Shown in pieces: positions 1 to 8,276 of a stretch of DNA of 64,000 nucleotides (position 1 is the first letter of the stretch; each line of letters starts with the position of its first letter). This DNA is from Symsagittifera roscoffensis (Eukaryota > Xenacoelomorpha > Acoela > Convolutidae). Where the stretch lies: NCBI RefSeq assembly GCF_963678635.1, contig NC_087069.1, forward strand, positions 23,485,549 through 23,549,548, in the 5' to 3' direction. The notes beneath the pieces are model-generated. The model made no database searches, was not told the DNA's origin, and saw nothing but the letters and a program-made list of their open reading frames with translations. Both the position numbers and the translations under genes were made by a program.

Positions 1-195
1 TTTTCCAAACATTTATTAGAATTTGATCTTCAAAATCTATTAAATTTTAGCAACTGAATTACGACAACAGTTCTGCAAAACATTAGTTTTTGGCATATAT
101 ATTGTTTCAGCAGAAGAACAGGGGACTTTGAAATGAATTATTTCCAATATTGCCCGCAAAATGACCCAATTTTGAGCTACTAGACGCTTTCGTAA

Positions 196-199
196 GAAG
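196..199. repeat. Target-site duplication, left copy (GAAG)
   Basis: GAAG sits directly before the TG of the left LTR. The same four bases follow the CA of the right LTR at 19051-19054. This fixes the element boundaries and gives a 4-bp integration stagger. Confidence 0.85.
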
Positions 200-607
200 T
201 GAGTTAGGACCGAAGTGTAACTCATAGAGTAATTTCGGATAGGGTACACCGTCTGCTCGTCACGCTATCTTATTTTCGGCCGGATAGATTCGTGCAACTT
301 CTTAGTCTAATACCGATCCTAATCTTACTCTTATACTATCTAGTCTCAGGTTGTTTAACTAGTCTCTGCTAGGCTCAATAGATCTAGGGTATACTGGTTT
401 ATTGCGGCTGCTGAAGTGCTCGGGAGAGTCCAACTAATTTCTAAGTTTAATTCAAATCTCTCTGGTGCTGAAATTACAAGTAACTTCAGCACTTACAAAT
501 AAGTGGGTTGTTAGTTAGATGGATCATGATTGGTTAATATTAAATACTTTACATTGGTAAAACATTTAATTTATCCAATCATAAAATGTAGTTTAGATCA
601 GGTTCCA
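200..607 (-). repeat. 3' LTR of giant element (408 bp)
   Basis: By eye it is identical over all 408 bases to 18643-19050, with TG...CA ends. It contains a near-perfect palindrome at 465-492 (two 13-base arms, one mismatch, 2-base centre) that is present in both LTRs. No promoter or polyadenylation signal was assigned with confidence. Confidence 0.93.
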
Positions 608-1095
608 CCCATCCGGGTTTTACAGAGTTTTTTAGAACAGTTCTTCTGTAGTTCAAGGATGGATGATGGACGTTGGTATTTGGCGAACATCATAACTTTC
701 TTCCGCTTCTTCTTGTGACAACGACTGAGTCTCTGCAACAGCATCAATTCTGATTTCAGAATGGTTGGCTATGTCAGGTTTTTCTGTTCTTCGGAGAGAA
801 CTTCTTTTGTGTTTGATCTAGCTTGGTAATGGCGTGGAGATTGTGCGTGGAGGGGATGCCTGGTTACTCGGATCTGTACGTATACTTGAACATCGAGGTG
901 GTCATTGGTCTAGTTCAATGAAGTCCTTTTCTGCGAAGTCAAGTCGTACTCTAAATCCTTTGAGTTGTGATTGTGAGCGGCATATCGATTGTAGTTGGTC
1001 ATTCTCTCTCGAGTGTAGTGAGGTCGTCTTGTCTTTTGATGTTCGTCCTTGGTGTTGTATTCTGATCTATATATTGCATCATGTGATTTTACATT
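598..1095 (-). other. Interrupted coding-like frame in 3' region of giant element
   Basis: One minus-strand frame stays open from 1095 to 598 except for two TAG codons (910-912 and 769-771). About 165 codons would normally hold seven or eight stops in random DNA. The last segment has a basic patch (HKKKRKK) like a nuclear or RNA-binding signal and runs into the LTR. The frame has no useful ATG at its start, and a TAA lies at 1096-1098. It may be the relic of a 3' accessory exon, or chance. Confidence 0.25.
608..619 (-). other. Candidate polypurine tract, weak
   Basis: On the minus strand the bases just before the 3' LTR read AACCCGGATGGG. Only the last seven (GGATGGG) are purine-dominated. 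The position is right for plus-strand priming, but the tract is short. Confidence 0.35.
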
Positions 1096-1192
1096 TTATA
1101 AAACTTTTATTAGTTTAGTATTTTTTAATTATGATTTTAGTTAGTTGTTTTCACAAAAGCTTTTTGTTTTAGTTTGGTTATTTTGAAGAGTT

Positions 1193-1201
1193 ACTCACCC
1201 T
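1193..1201 (-). promoter_or_regulatory. Candidate 5' splice donor
   Basis: The minus strand reads AAGG then GTGAGT, a near-consensus donor. It would end an exon lying between it and an upstream acceptor, possibly the CTAACCCACCAG near 1300. Confidence 0.4.
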
Positions 1202-2159
1202 TGAGTAGCTCTTATTAAAAATAAAGGTGTGGTCACAAAGCGTGGATGTAGCGCGGTGGGTTAGGCCGGCTATAGAGCATGCTCAGGACGTCCTTTCCTG
1301 GTGGGTTAGGCCAGGTGTGGGAGTATAATTTCATGCGGTGTTTGTGAGGGGTCCTGTTATGTGACAACGTTTTATGTTGGGTTTGTTGTGGTTTTATTTA
1401 TGTCTTGTTGGTTATGTACTTTTTCTAAAAAGCAAATTGTTTGTGGTATGGGTTTGTCTTTCGACTTTTTTGTGTTTTATTATTTCTTTCTAAGACTTTG
1501 TAATAGTCTTCAAAAGAATAAATTATCCAGTTTTAAAGTGGGTTAATCCGGTTTGGGTACCGTTGGTTTCCTTTTCTTAGTCATGCTGTTATTCTATGAT
1601 TTGTGGTATTTAGTAAGCTGCGTTGGTTAGTTTTGTTTAGTATATGATTCCTTTCCAACCGGGTTAAAGGAAAGTTTGAAACATGTTATTATATGTTAGA
1701 GTTGTTGAGTGTGAAAACTTGAAACTGAAATTCATTATTTTAAACAATTCTTCGTGGGCGAGCTGTGCGAGTGTGGATAGAATTTCTGTGCGAATGAATG
1801 AAAATATCAAAAGGTTAGTACTGCAATTGCATTTTATTAATTTACTGCATAGAATTTGGAAATTTACTGCTAGTTATGGGGGAATTTTAAGATACAAATT
1901 TTCATCATATGAATATTTACTGCTTTTGGGGGAAAATTTTATAAATTAATTTACTGCATTGGTATTATATTTATTTAATTGTTGGTGCAGAAGTTTAATA
2001 GGGTTTTTAACAGTTTTGAAGAAGTTTGCTATTTTTTATTTTTCTTTTGTGAATTTTTCAGATGATCTAGGATGAAGGCTAAAAATCTAAAGAAAACATG
2101 AATAAAGAATGGTGAGTTTTTTAATATTTTAATTAGTTAGTAATATTCATTGAATTCAT

Positions 2160-2168
2160 ACTTACCTG
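2160..2168 (-). promoter_or_regulatory. Perfect consensus 5' splice donor at the end of the 597-aa ORF
   Basis: The minus strand reads CAG then GTAAGT immediately after the TAA stop (2169-2171). This is a full match to the metazoan donor consensus. It implies an intron in the 3' region, so that the 597-codon exon ends just past its stop. Confidence 0.55.
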
Positions 2169-3962
2169 TTAGTCGTCGGGGAAAAAACCGTGGGGGAAGA
2201 TATCGTGAATTAGTTCTGAAGTTGTTAGTAGTTTAGCTAAGATGCGGATGATATTTTTAGTTTGAAGCAGTGGCCAAAGCAATTGAAGTGCCTTAATAGT
2301 GGTTAGTTCTTCAGTGCCTACTGCAAACTCATAAGGTGTGTTTTGGATTAAGTTATATAATTTGTGGTTAAATTTAGTGTTGTGGATGAATTCTAAAATT
2401 GGGATCTCTATAGGCTGTACAAACTCGTGCGGGATAAGGAAGGGTCGGGATTCTTCGGCGTTGAAGGTCTTGGTGATGGGGCAGAAAATATACATTTGGG
2501 TTATGGGGTCATAATTACGAAGAATACCATGGAGGTTAGTGTCTTTAATACAATATGTGAAATTTAGGAAATACGGTGAAGTGTATTTTGAATTGATGAA
2601 TTGGAAACGATGGTGTGGTTGTCTAGAGGGTGTGTGGAGGTCAAAGTGATTTTGGATGAAACGATAGTAACTGTATGTATGTGTTTGTTTAGTGCGCAAC
2701 ATAATATCGTGTGAGCAGTGTAAATCTCTTTCGTGTGGTGCAAGGAAATGAAAGGTTAGTGAAAAGATTTGGAAGCGTTCTTTAAAACTTTCGTATGCTT
2801 GTGTGTTTGTTAGTGCTTCTGAAATAATGTGATCAAACTTTCGGTCGAAAATGTTTAGTGTAAATACATATGGTGTCTTGATGAAAAATTTCTCGGTGAT
2901 TTGTGGATTAGCGAAGCGATCGTCGTCTAAGAATTGATCTTGGTTAGCTCTGATGATGTTGTGATCGTAGTATTCTAGTGTATATTCATTAGCTCTAGGT
3001 GCAGTGTGTATTTTTAGTGATTTTTTATATCCTACGTAAGTAAACTGTCTAGCGGTGAGTGGTGTAGTTAGTCGATATAGCATATCTTTGTTTCGGTCTG
3101 TATCGATGGAAGTGTTGGTTAAAGGTAAGCAAAGAGGGTTAGTGAAATGATAGTATGAGGTCCAAGAGAGAGTGGGCATTAAAACGTATTCGTCTACAAA
3201 GTTGCGTGTTTCGTTAGCGTCATGAGGGGTGTTTAAGGTGTATTGTGGAAATGAGGGTAAAGTGATAGCTAAAAATTCTTTGGTGTTAGTATGTTGGGGG
3301 TGGTTGATGTATTCACGGGCTGTTCCTGGTTTTGCTGGGAAAGGATGGTTGGGGAACTTTCTTTTAAAAGTGCGGTAAGCTCTATTAGTGTTGAGTGAGG
3401 ATTCAGTTGATGTGGATGATGGTGCTAATGATTCAGTATAATTTGAAGAGGGTGTAGGGGGATTGGATGAATTTGTAGTGGAGGAGATTTGGTTTATGGT
3501 CGGGGTGTTAAGGTGGTAGGGTTGTTGTTGGAGGGTAATAAAATTGTCTAGCTCTGGGGAGATTCGGGGGGTGTCTGGAGATGATTGGTCAGAATGGTAT
3601 GAGGAATAGGTTGGGGTAACTTGGGAAGCATAAGAGGGTGTGGGAGTGATTGGGTCAGGGTTATTTGACAATATGGGTTGAAAAGGAGGTTGAGAAAAAT
3701 GAGAAGGGTTATGAAAATTATTGGATGGAGATGGTTCTGAGTCGGCAAATTCATCGGGGGTTTCAATATTCGGATTATTTAGCTGTGAAATGGAGTATAA
3801 AACTGAAATTTGTGAGTTAGTGTCGGAATTCATGCCTGATGTTACATTGCTAGGTGGAAAATCGGGTGGCGGAAAAGCAAAAAGTGGTATTATTGGGATT
3901 GAAGAAGGAAGGTTGGTTGGATGGGAATTTGATCGATGGAGTGATCCAAGTTGGCGGCTCAT
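2169..3962 (-). CDS. Accessory ORF of giant element, 597 aa, function unknown
   Basis: This is an intact 597-codon frame with its own ATG (3960-3962), six nucleotides beyond the Env stop. Residues 1-190 are rich in Ser, Thr, Pro and Asn with many short proline runs. Residues about 195-597 look globular, with aromatic- and His-rich stretches. I see no signal peptide, membrane segment or known motif, and I do not recognise the family. An excellent polypyrimidine-AG acceptor lies directly upstream (3969-3978) and a perfect donor directly downstream (2160-2168). It is therefore probably expressed from a spliced subgenomic RNA. Its place after env matches that of late accessory genes in complex retroviruses, but no homology is implied. 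Confidence 0.75.
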   Translation of the reverse strand: MSRQLGSLHRSNSHPTNLPSSIPIIPLFAFPPPDFPPSNVTSGMNSDTNSQISVLYSISQLNNPNIETPDEFADSEPSPSNNFHNPSHFSQPPFQPILSNNPDPITPTPSYASQVTPTYSSYHSDQSSPDTPRISPELDNFITLQQQPYHLNTPTINQISSTTNSSNPPTPSSNYTESLAPSSTSTESSLNTNRAYRTFKRKFPNHPFPAKPGTAREYINHPQHTNTKEFLAITLPSFPQYTLNTPHDANETRNFVDEYVLMPTLSWTSYYHFTNPLCLPLTNTSIDTDRNKDMLYRLTTPLTARQFTYVGYKKSLKIHTAPRANEYTLEYYDHNIIRANQDQFLDDDRFANPQITEKFFIKTPYVFTLNIFDRKFDHIISEALTNTQAYESFKERFQIFSLTFHFLAPHERDLHCSHDIMLRTKQTHTYSYYRFIQNHFDLHTPSRQPHHRFQFINSKYTSPYFLNFTYCIKDTNLHGILRNYDPITQMYIFCPITKTFNAEESRPFLIPHEFVQPIEIPILEFIHNTKFNHKLYNLIQNTPYEFAVGTEELTTIKALQLLWPLLQTKNIIRILAKLLTTSELIHDIFPHGFFPDD

Positions 3963-3968
3963 CGTGGG

Positions 3969-3983
3969 CTAAAAAAAATTATT
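3969..3983 (-). promoter_or_regulatory. Strong candidate 3' splice acceptor before the 597-aa ORF
   Basis: The minus strand has eight T residues followed by AG, then CCCACG and the ATG of the 597-aa ORF. The AG is part of the Env stop codon TAG, so the Env frame ends inside the acceptor. This arrangement lets one RNA encode Env and a spliced RNA encode the downstream ORF. Confidence 0.6.
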
Positions 3984-6602
3984 ATTTTGAGATTGAAAAG
4001 CGGTGGTATGGGGTTGTTCAATAATTTGTTCATAAGTATTATCATCTTGTGATTGATGTGTTATTATATGTTGGACGGGACTTTGCGATGTGGTGAGTCT
4101 AAAATTTGGATTATGTGTGATGGCTAAATTTCGAAAATTTCGTGGGACTAGGGATAGTGGATGGTTATTTGGTAGGGGTGGTAATTGTGGTGCCGTTGGC
4201 TGTGTGTCGACATTGTTATGTTCTTCGTCGTATGTATTTTGTCGTGTTGTTATTTTTGTGTTATATTCTTTTATTTGTGCGTCTAAAAGAATTTTGTTTA
4301 TAGATGTGGAAAAAATTCCAAAAAATCCTGCAAATAGTATGCGTGCTACACTTGCTTGTCTGTTTACTTGTGTGTGTATAGCACATGTGTTGTAGATTCC
4401 TTTTAAGAGTGAGAAAAGAAATCCAATAAAGTTAAACATTGCGTATAAAATAGTCAATTTTTCTAAGATGTAGTAGGGCCATCCTAGAAAATCGAGGATC
4501 TCATTTTTGAGTGTAACAAAGCTAAAAATGTTGATTGATGATATATCTTGGGGACGGTATTTTTCACCGTTTAGATATATATAATCTTTAATGTCTTTAA
4601 AATATCCGCTATAGTCTTGCGTGTAGATATCGGCAAATCCTGCGGTTTCTGCAAGTTTGCGTAAATTTTGGTCTATTGATTGTCTTTGTATAGTGTCCAT
4701 TTGTGTTAATAATTCTTGGAATTGTTGTGTTCTAATGTGATGTTGAATATCTGATTTTGAATAGATTCCTATTGATTGTAAATCTATATTTGGGTTTCGA
4801 GCAATAGCGCGAATGCTTTCTGGTGAAAATTTTTTGAGTGATTGCATTAATGTGGGATATGGAGTGAGAAGATAATATTTATTTTCATCAGGGTTTAGTT
4901 GTACTACATTGTGGCTGTTTTCTGATCCACATGGGACTGCGGTATCCCAGAAATAGGTTCTTCGTGAGAGTGTATCCACGAAATGTACTTTATTCTTATA
5001 AAAGATAGGGATTCTTTTATAACATCGTTTATCTTCAAAAACGTATAGTGGTGATACTTTTTTAGTACAAGTATAAAACCATAAGATGTTTCCTTCGTAG
5101 TCTAAAAAATTTGATCTATTTCCAGATAATAAGTATCCTGCGTAGGGTATTTTTAATACTGCTAGTGCAAGTGATTGTAATATTTGTGTTCGTTCTAATT
5201 CGCATAGTTGGTGTAGTGTTTCTAATTCGGAGAGTGACATTTCTTGAAAAATGCGGCTAATTGTATAGTCTAGTTTCATATCCAAATGAATATCATAGTG
5301 GATATTACCGAAATATGTAGTATTCATTAGTGATAATTCTTGTAAGCGTGTGCTTCTGGTGTCATAAGGTTTTAGATGTCCACCAGGTTGTCCGTTGCTT
5401 TTTTCAAAATTAACTGGTATATAGGATGTTCCTTCGTTTAGAGGATGACCTGTGGCATATGGGTCGATTTTTACTTTTCCAGTGGTCATGTCGAATCCTT
5501 TTTCGTATTCAACTAATATTTCAGAGTATTGTGTTCTGTGAAGTGGATTCCTGTATTTACATGCAAGTTCTGTTTCTTGATATATTTGAAAACGTGTCAA
5601 TTTATTTTCTATATTATCTATATTTCTAAAATCGGAACTTAGTTTGCGTGATGGATGGACTTGTTCATATGGAATTGATTGTATAAAATATTTTTCGTGA
5701 AATTTTATCATACGAGCGTGTATTTTTGCTACTTGAAATGTTGTACATGTATCTTCGGGGAACCAAACAATTGTTGCTTGTGTTCTCGTTGTAGGGTCGC
5801 AATATCCTTGATCATTTTTACAAGGTAGTCGGATTCCTTGATAGATCATTGTATTGTCAGATAAATCTCGTGTGAGTTGTATTTTTTCGAGTTGTATTTT
5901 CCAATCGAAAAACATTATTTCTTGGTATCCTTTATTTTTCGTGTCTGCTTTGCAGTTTGATGGGTTATTTATACCAATGTGTGGTATCCAATGTTTATCA
6001 TGTAGGTCATAGGTTAATCGTCCGTGTGCGCCGTTATACGGGTATTTTTCGTCTAGTTTTATATGTCCTTGGTGTCTTTCAAGTTGTGATTGATGTACAG
6101 AGTCTGAAAAAACTTGAAAATTTACTAACTTTCTTTGGGAGTTTTTATTTCGTGTGATGTTTAGTCTAAGTAATTCATTTTTACAATCGTCGGGATTGAG
6201 ATGTAAAAGACGTTCTATATTACTTTGATAGAATGATTCATGGTCAAGTCGGTTTTTGTTTCCGTTCGAGACTTGTGAACAATGTACTTTCTTTTCGGAA
6301 AATGTTGCTGTGAATTTATAACCTGTAACTGTTGTTGCTCGGGCTTTTGAATAGAGTGTTGCTATTATATCTGTGGTTTCTATAGCTTGTGGTTCTGTTT
6401 CACATTGTGATACTTGATTTATTGCATATTTGTGTAGTGTTTTTTGTTCATTTTCTTCGCAATCGTAATGTGTTACTAATAAATCTTGTGGTCCTGTACG
6501 AGGGGAAGGGTTTATGTTTTGATTTGAGGTTACTAGAAAAAGGAGTTGGAGAAAAATTAATAATTTTAGAATATACACGTGTATGATAATCCTGAGTATG
6601 GG
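3969..6602 (-). CDS. env: Env-like membrane glycoprotein frame (no ATG start)
   Basis: The frame is open from 6602 to a TAG at 3969-3971, about 877 codons. There is no ATG near the start: the first usable codon is GTG (6576-6578) and the first in-frame Met is about 220 residues in. A hydrophobic signal-like stretch opens the protein. It is followed by a Cys-rich ectodomain with many N-glycosylation sites, and by two hydrophobic segments at about 705-730 and 744-765 (numbered from the GTG). The last ~104 residues form a Pro/Gln-rich tail with PTAP (about 794-797). The mid-region pattern (LCELER, a GYLL-GNRS block, CYKRIP) resembles glycoproteins of chuvirus-like negative-strand viruses captured by arthropod retroelements. 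That comparison is from memory and tentative. A CTCAG acceptor at 6592-6596 could join it to a 5' exon carrying the ATG. Confidence 0.75.
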   Translation of the reverse strand, partial: PILRIIIHVYILKLLIFLQLLFLVTSNQNINPSPRTGPQDLLVTHYDCEENEQKTLHKYAINQVSQCETEPQAIETTDIIATLYSKARATTVTGYKFTATFSEKKVHCSQVSNGNKNRLDHESFYQSNIERLLHLNPDDCKNELLRLNITRNKNSQRKLVNFQVFSDSVHQSQLERHQGHIKLDEKYPYNGAHGRLTYDLHDKHWIPHIGINNPSNCKADTKNKGYQEIMFFDWKIQLEKIQLTRDLSDNTMIYQGIRLPCKNDQGYCDPTTRTQATIVWFPEDTCTTFQVAKIHARMIKFHEKYFIQSIPYEQVHPSRKLSSDFRNIDNIENKLTRFQIYQETELACKYRNPLHRTQYSEILVEYEKGFDMTTGKVKIDPYATGHPLNEGTSYIPVNFEKSNGQPGGHLKPYDTRSTRLQELSLMNTTYFGNIHYDIHLDMKLDYTISRIFQEMSLSELETLHQLCELERTQILQSLALAVLKIPYAGYLLSGNRSNFLDYEGNILWFYTCTKKVSPLYVFEDKRCYKRIPIFYKNKVHFVDTLSRRTYFWDTAVPCGSENSHNVVQLNPDENKYYLLTPYPTLMQSLKKFSPESIRAIARNPNIDLQSIGIYSKSDIQHHIRTQQFQELLTQMDTIQRQSIDQNLRKLAETAGFADIYTQDYSGYFKDIKDYIYLNGEKYRPQDISSINIFSFVTLKNEILDFLGWPYYILEKLTILYAMFNFIGFLFSLLKGIYNTCAIHTQVNRQASVARILFAGFFGIFSTSINKILLDAQIKEYNTKITTRQNTYDEEHNNVDTQPTAPQLPPLPNNHPLSLVPRNFRNLAITHNPNFRLTTSQSPVQHIITHQSQDDNTYEQIIEQPHTTAFQSQNNNFF

Positions 6603-7702
6603 TTATAAAATGTAATGTAACCAATTGTGTTTTTGGTGTATCTGTCGTATTTATATATTACTTCAGTAGTTATAAACGGTGGTGGTAGTGATTGAGCTGT
6701 TATGTTAGGTGGATTTAATGGGTAGGGATGTTGGGTAATGTTATTTAACTTAACTGTGATTTCAAATTTTAATTGTAAACTGTTTTGTTGGAGTATTTGA
6801 ATATTGTGATCACGGATATCGTTGTGAATATCTTGGCGATATTGTAATCTATTAAGTGCCCAGTTATGAAGGCGGTTACTTTCTTGATGTTGTCCAAATA
6901 ATGGTGGAGGTGCTGTGAATGTATTCCAATCTAATCTTAAAGGAATATTTATTGATGATTGTTCTCGATATCTGGCGTCGAGATTATTTGGAAAATTTAA
7001 GTTAAAGGGTAGTGGTGAAAATTGGCTTATTGATGGTGTTGATGGTAGTGATAATGTTTCTGGTAGTGATGAGGATGTTGTTGTATCCGTAGAAATATCT
7101 ATGGGGTCATTGACTAAATTTGGTTCACCTTGTGTAAATGAATGTGTAGTCCAATATGGAAGTCGTGATGTTAGGTTTGGGGGGTTAAAAGGATTTTCTC
7201 GTGCTTGTTCAGATGTTGGTGTTGAACCTAAGTAGTCTGAGGGGAGACTTGAAGTGCTTCGTTGTGAAAAAAGTGTAGGAGTTTCTGGTGTGACACCAGT
7301 GGTGTTTTCTGGAGTGGTTTGTGATGGGGATTGAGGTATATCAAAATGAACTCGGGGAGTTTGAAAATTTCTGTTTCGTCGAGGATGTATAATTTGTCTA
7401 TCTATTTCTGTTGTGTTTTGGTTTCGACTAAGGTTTCGTATTCTACTTAGTTCTTGTGGTAGTGTGGGGTAAAGATTATATGTTGGTTCACTTAGGGATG
7501 CTTGTCGTTGAACTGGTTCTAGTGGTTCAGATAAACGAGCGTGTCGTTCTTCAAAAGTGTATGGATTGTCTTGAAAAGAAATACGTGTAGATGTTGGAGG
7601 ATTTTGAGTAGTTGAAGGTGGTGTTTGGTTATCTTGGGATGATGTCGGTGAAGACTGATTCTGTGACTGTTGGGTAGCAATTTTTGATGGATTTTTGAAT
7701 TG
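6566..7702 (-). CDS. Methionine-free accessory frame, 378 codons
   Basis: Between a TAA (7703-7705) and a TAA (6566-6568) this frame is fully open and contains no ATG at all. I checked it codon by codon. The product would be Pro/Ser/Thr/Gln-rich for about 230 residues. A more structured part follows, with a Trp/Leu/Arg-rich stretch (LDWNTF, NWALNRLQY) and IPLR- and KYDRYTKN-type segments. No known domain is recognised. It overlaps the Env frame by 37 nt in the -1 relation, with no convincing slippery heptamer. An acceptor-like CCCAACAG ends at 7667 in phase with the frame. The likeliest reading is an internal exon or spliced ORF that takes its ATG from upstream. Non-AUG initiation is the alternative. 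Confidence 0.6.
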   Translation of the reverse strand, partial: QFKNPSKIATQQSQNQSSPTSSQDNQTPPSTTQNPPTSTRISFQDNPYTFEERHARLSEPLEPVQRQASLSEPTYNLYPTLPQELSRIRNLSRNQNTTEIDRQIIHPRRNRNFQTPRVHFDIPQSPSQTTPENTTGVTPETPTLFSQRSTSSLPSDYLGSTPTSEQARENPFNPPNLTSRLPYWTTHSFTQGEPNLVNDPIDISTDTTTSSSLPETLSLPSTPSISQFSPLPFNLNFPNNLDARYREQSSINIPLRLDWNTFTAPPPLFGQHQESNRLHNWALNRLQYRQDIHNDIRDHNIQILQQNSLQLKFEITVKLNNITQHPYPLNPPNITAQSLPPPFITTEVIYKYDRYTKNTIGYITFYNPYSGLSYTCIF

Positions 7703-7707
7703 TTACT

Positions 7708-7896
7708 TTAGTGGGAAGGTTTATGTTTATTATAATATTCTTCCAAAAAAATAATTAAAAAAATTGTTGCTAGGGCAAATGTGATGATTGCTTTCTTTAT
7801 GCATTTACATATGGTCAAAATGAGGGATGATAGAAATGTTATGAAAATTACAAACAATAAAAAAATATCAGTTCTACTGAAAATTGTTCGTATCAT
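7708..7896 (-). CDS. Small hydrophobic protein, 62 aa
   Basis: It has an ATG start at 7894-7896. Two hydrophobic stretches (about residues 10-30 and 35-52) are separated by a short basic KCIKK segment, and a short charged tail follows. This would give a small two-pass membrane protein. Its ATG overlaps the TGA of the preceding 76-aa ORF (ATGA), which suggests coupled translation. The size and position between pol and env recall small membrane or viroporin-like accessory proteins. Function is unknown and short ORFs carry risk. Confidence 0.45.
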   Translation of the reverse strand: MIRTIFSRTDIFLLFVIFITFLSSLILTICKCIKKAIITFALATIFLIIFLEEYYNKHKPSH

Positions 7897-8123
7897 TTAG
7901 ACAAGTTGTTAAAATCGTACCTGTGGATATATTCAAGGGTTTTGGAAAGTTGGAGGAATAGTTCGAGTATTGTGTAGAAAATTAAAAAAATGTTACAAAA
8001 AATGATTAAGATTATTAGAAAAGATTCAAGTAGATCAAAAAGAAATATTATAAAAGCTTCAAGTATTGAAAAAAAATGTTTAAAATTTATAAGTATTTGA
8101 GCGACTGTTTGAGAGAAAAGCAT
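7893..8123 (-). CDS. Small hydrophobic protein, 76 aa
   Basis: It has an ATG start at 8121-8123 and a TGA stop at 7893-7895. Residues 10-60 are almost entirely Ile, Leu and Phe with a few acidic residues, consistent with one or two membrane helices. The tail is polar. The ATG directly abuts the TAA of a Met-less 50-codon frame in the same phase, and the stop overlaps the next ATG. This tight packing favours real coding use. No family is recognised. Confidence 0.45.
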   Translation of the reverse strand: MLFSQTVAQILINFKHFFSILEAFIIFLFDLLESFLIILIIFCNIFLIFYTILELFLQLSKTLEYIHRYDFNNLSK

Positions 8124-8276
8124 TTAAGAAATGATCTCTTGGTCGAATATTTTTTGCTGTTTGAGGCGATTTTCTAGTGTGGTCGAATTATTTATTAGTT
8201 TTTTGACAAGTGGGTTGAGTTTCGTAAAAAACTGTTGGGGGCAATTTTCATGGTGACTGGGAGGTCGTCTTTTTCT
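8124..8276 (-). other. Short Met-less coding-like frame, 50 codons
   Basis: It is open from 8276 to a TAA at 8124-8126 that touches the ATG of the 76-aa ORF. It includes a Lys/Asn/Gln-rich, helix-like stretch. A CCCCAACAG acceptor-like site ends at 8232 in phase with the frame. The same motif stands in front of the 378-codon frame. It is possibly an exon of a spliced mRNA. Confidence 0.3.

Larger units (their letters stand above)
1096..2168 (-). other. Non-coding 3' region of giant element
   Basis: About 1.07 kb is rich in stops in all minus frames. It holds two consensus splice donors (2160-2168 and 1193-1201) and a 13-base direct repeat (near 1255 and 1300) made of GGTGGGTTAGGCC. No gene is supported here. 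Confidence 0.6.

Noticed and set aside
834-1118. 94-aa plus-strand ORF in the 3' region of the giant element
   Set aside because: It starts with GTG, lies antisense to the element and mirrors the partly open minus frame. No protein features.
6566-6602. -1 frameshift joining the 378-codon frame to Env
   Set aside because: The phase relation is right and the overlap is 37 nt, but no slippery heptamer or downstream structure is visible.
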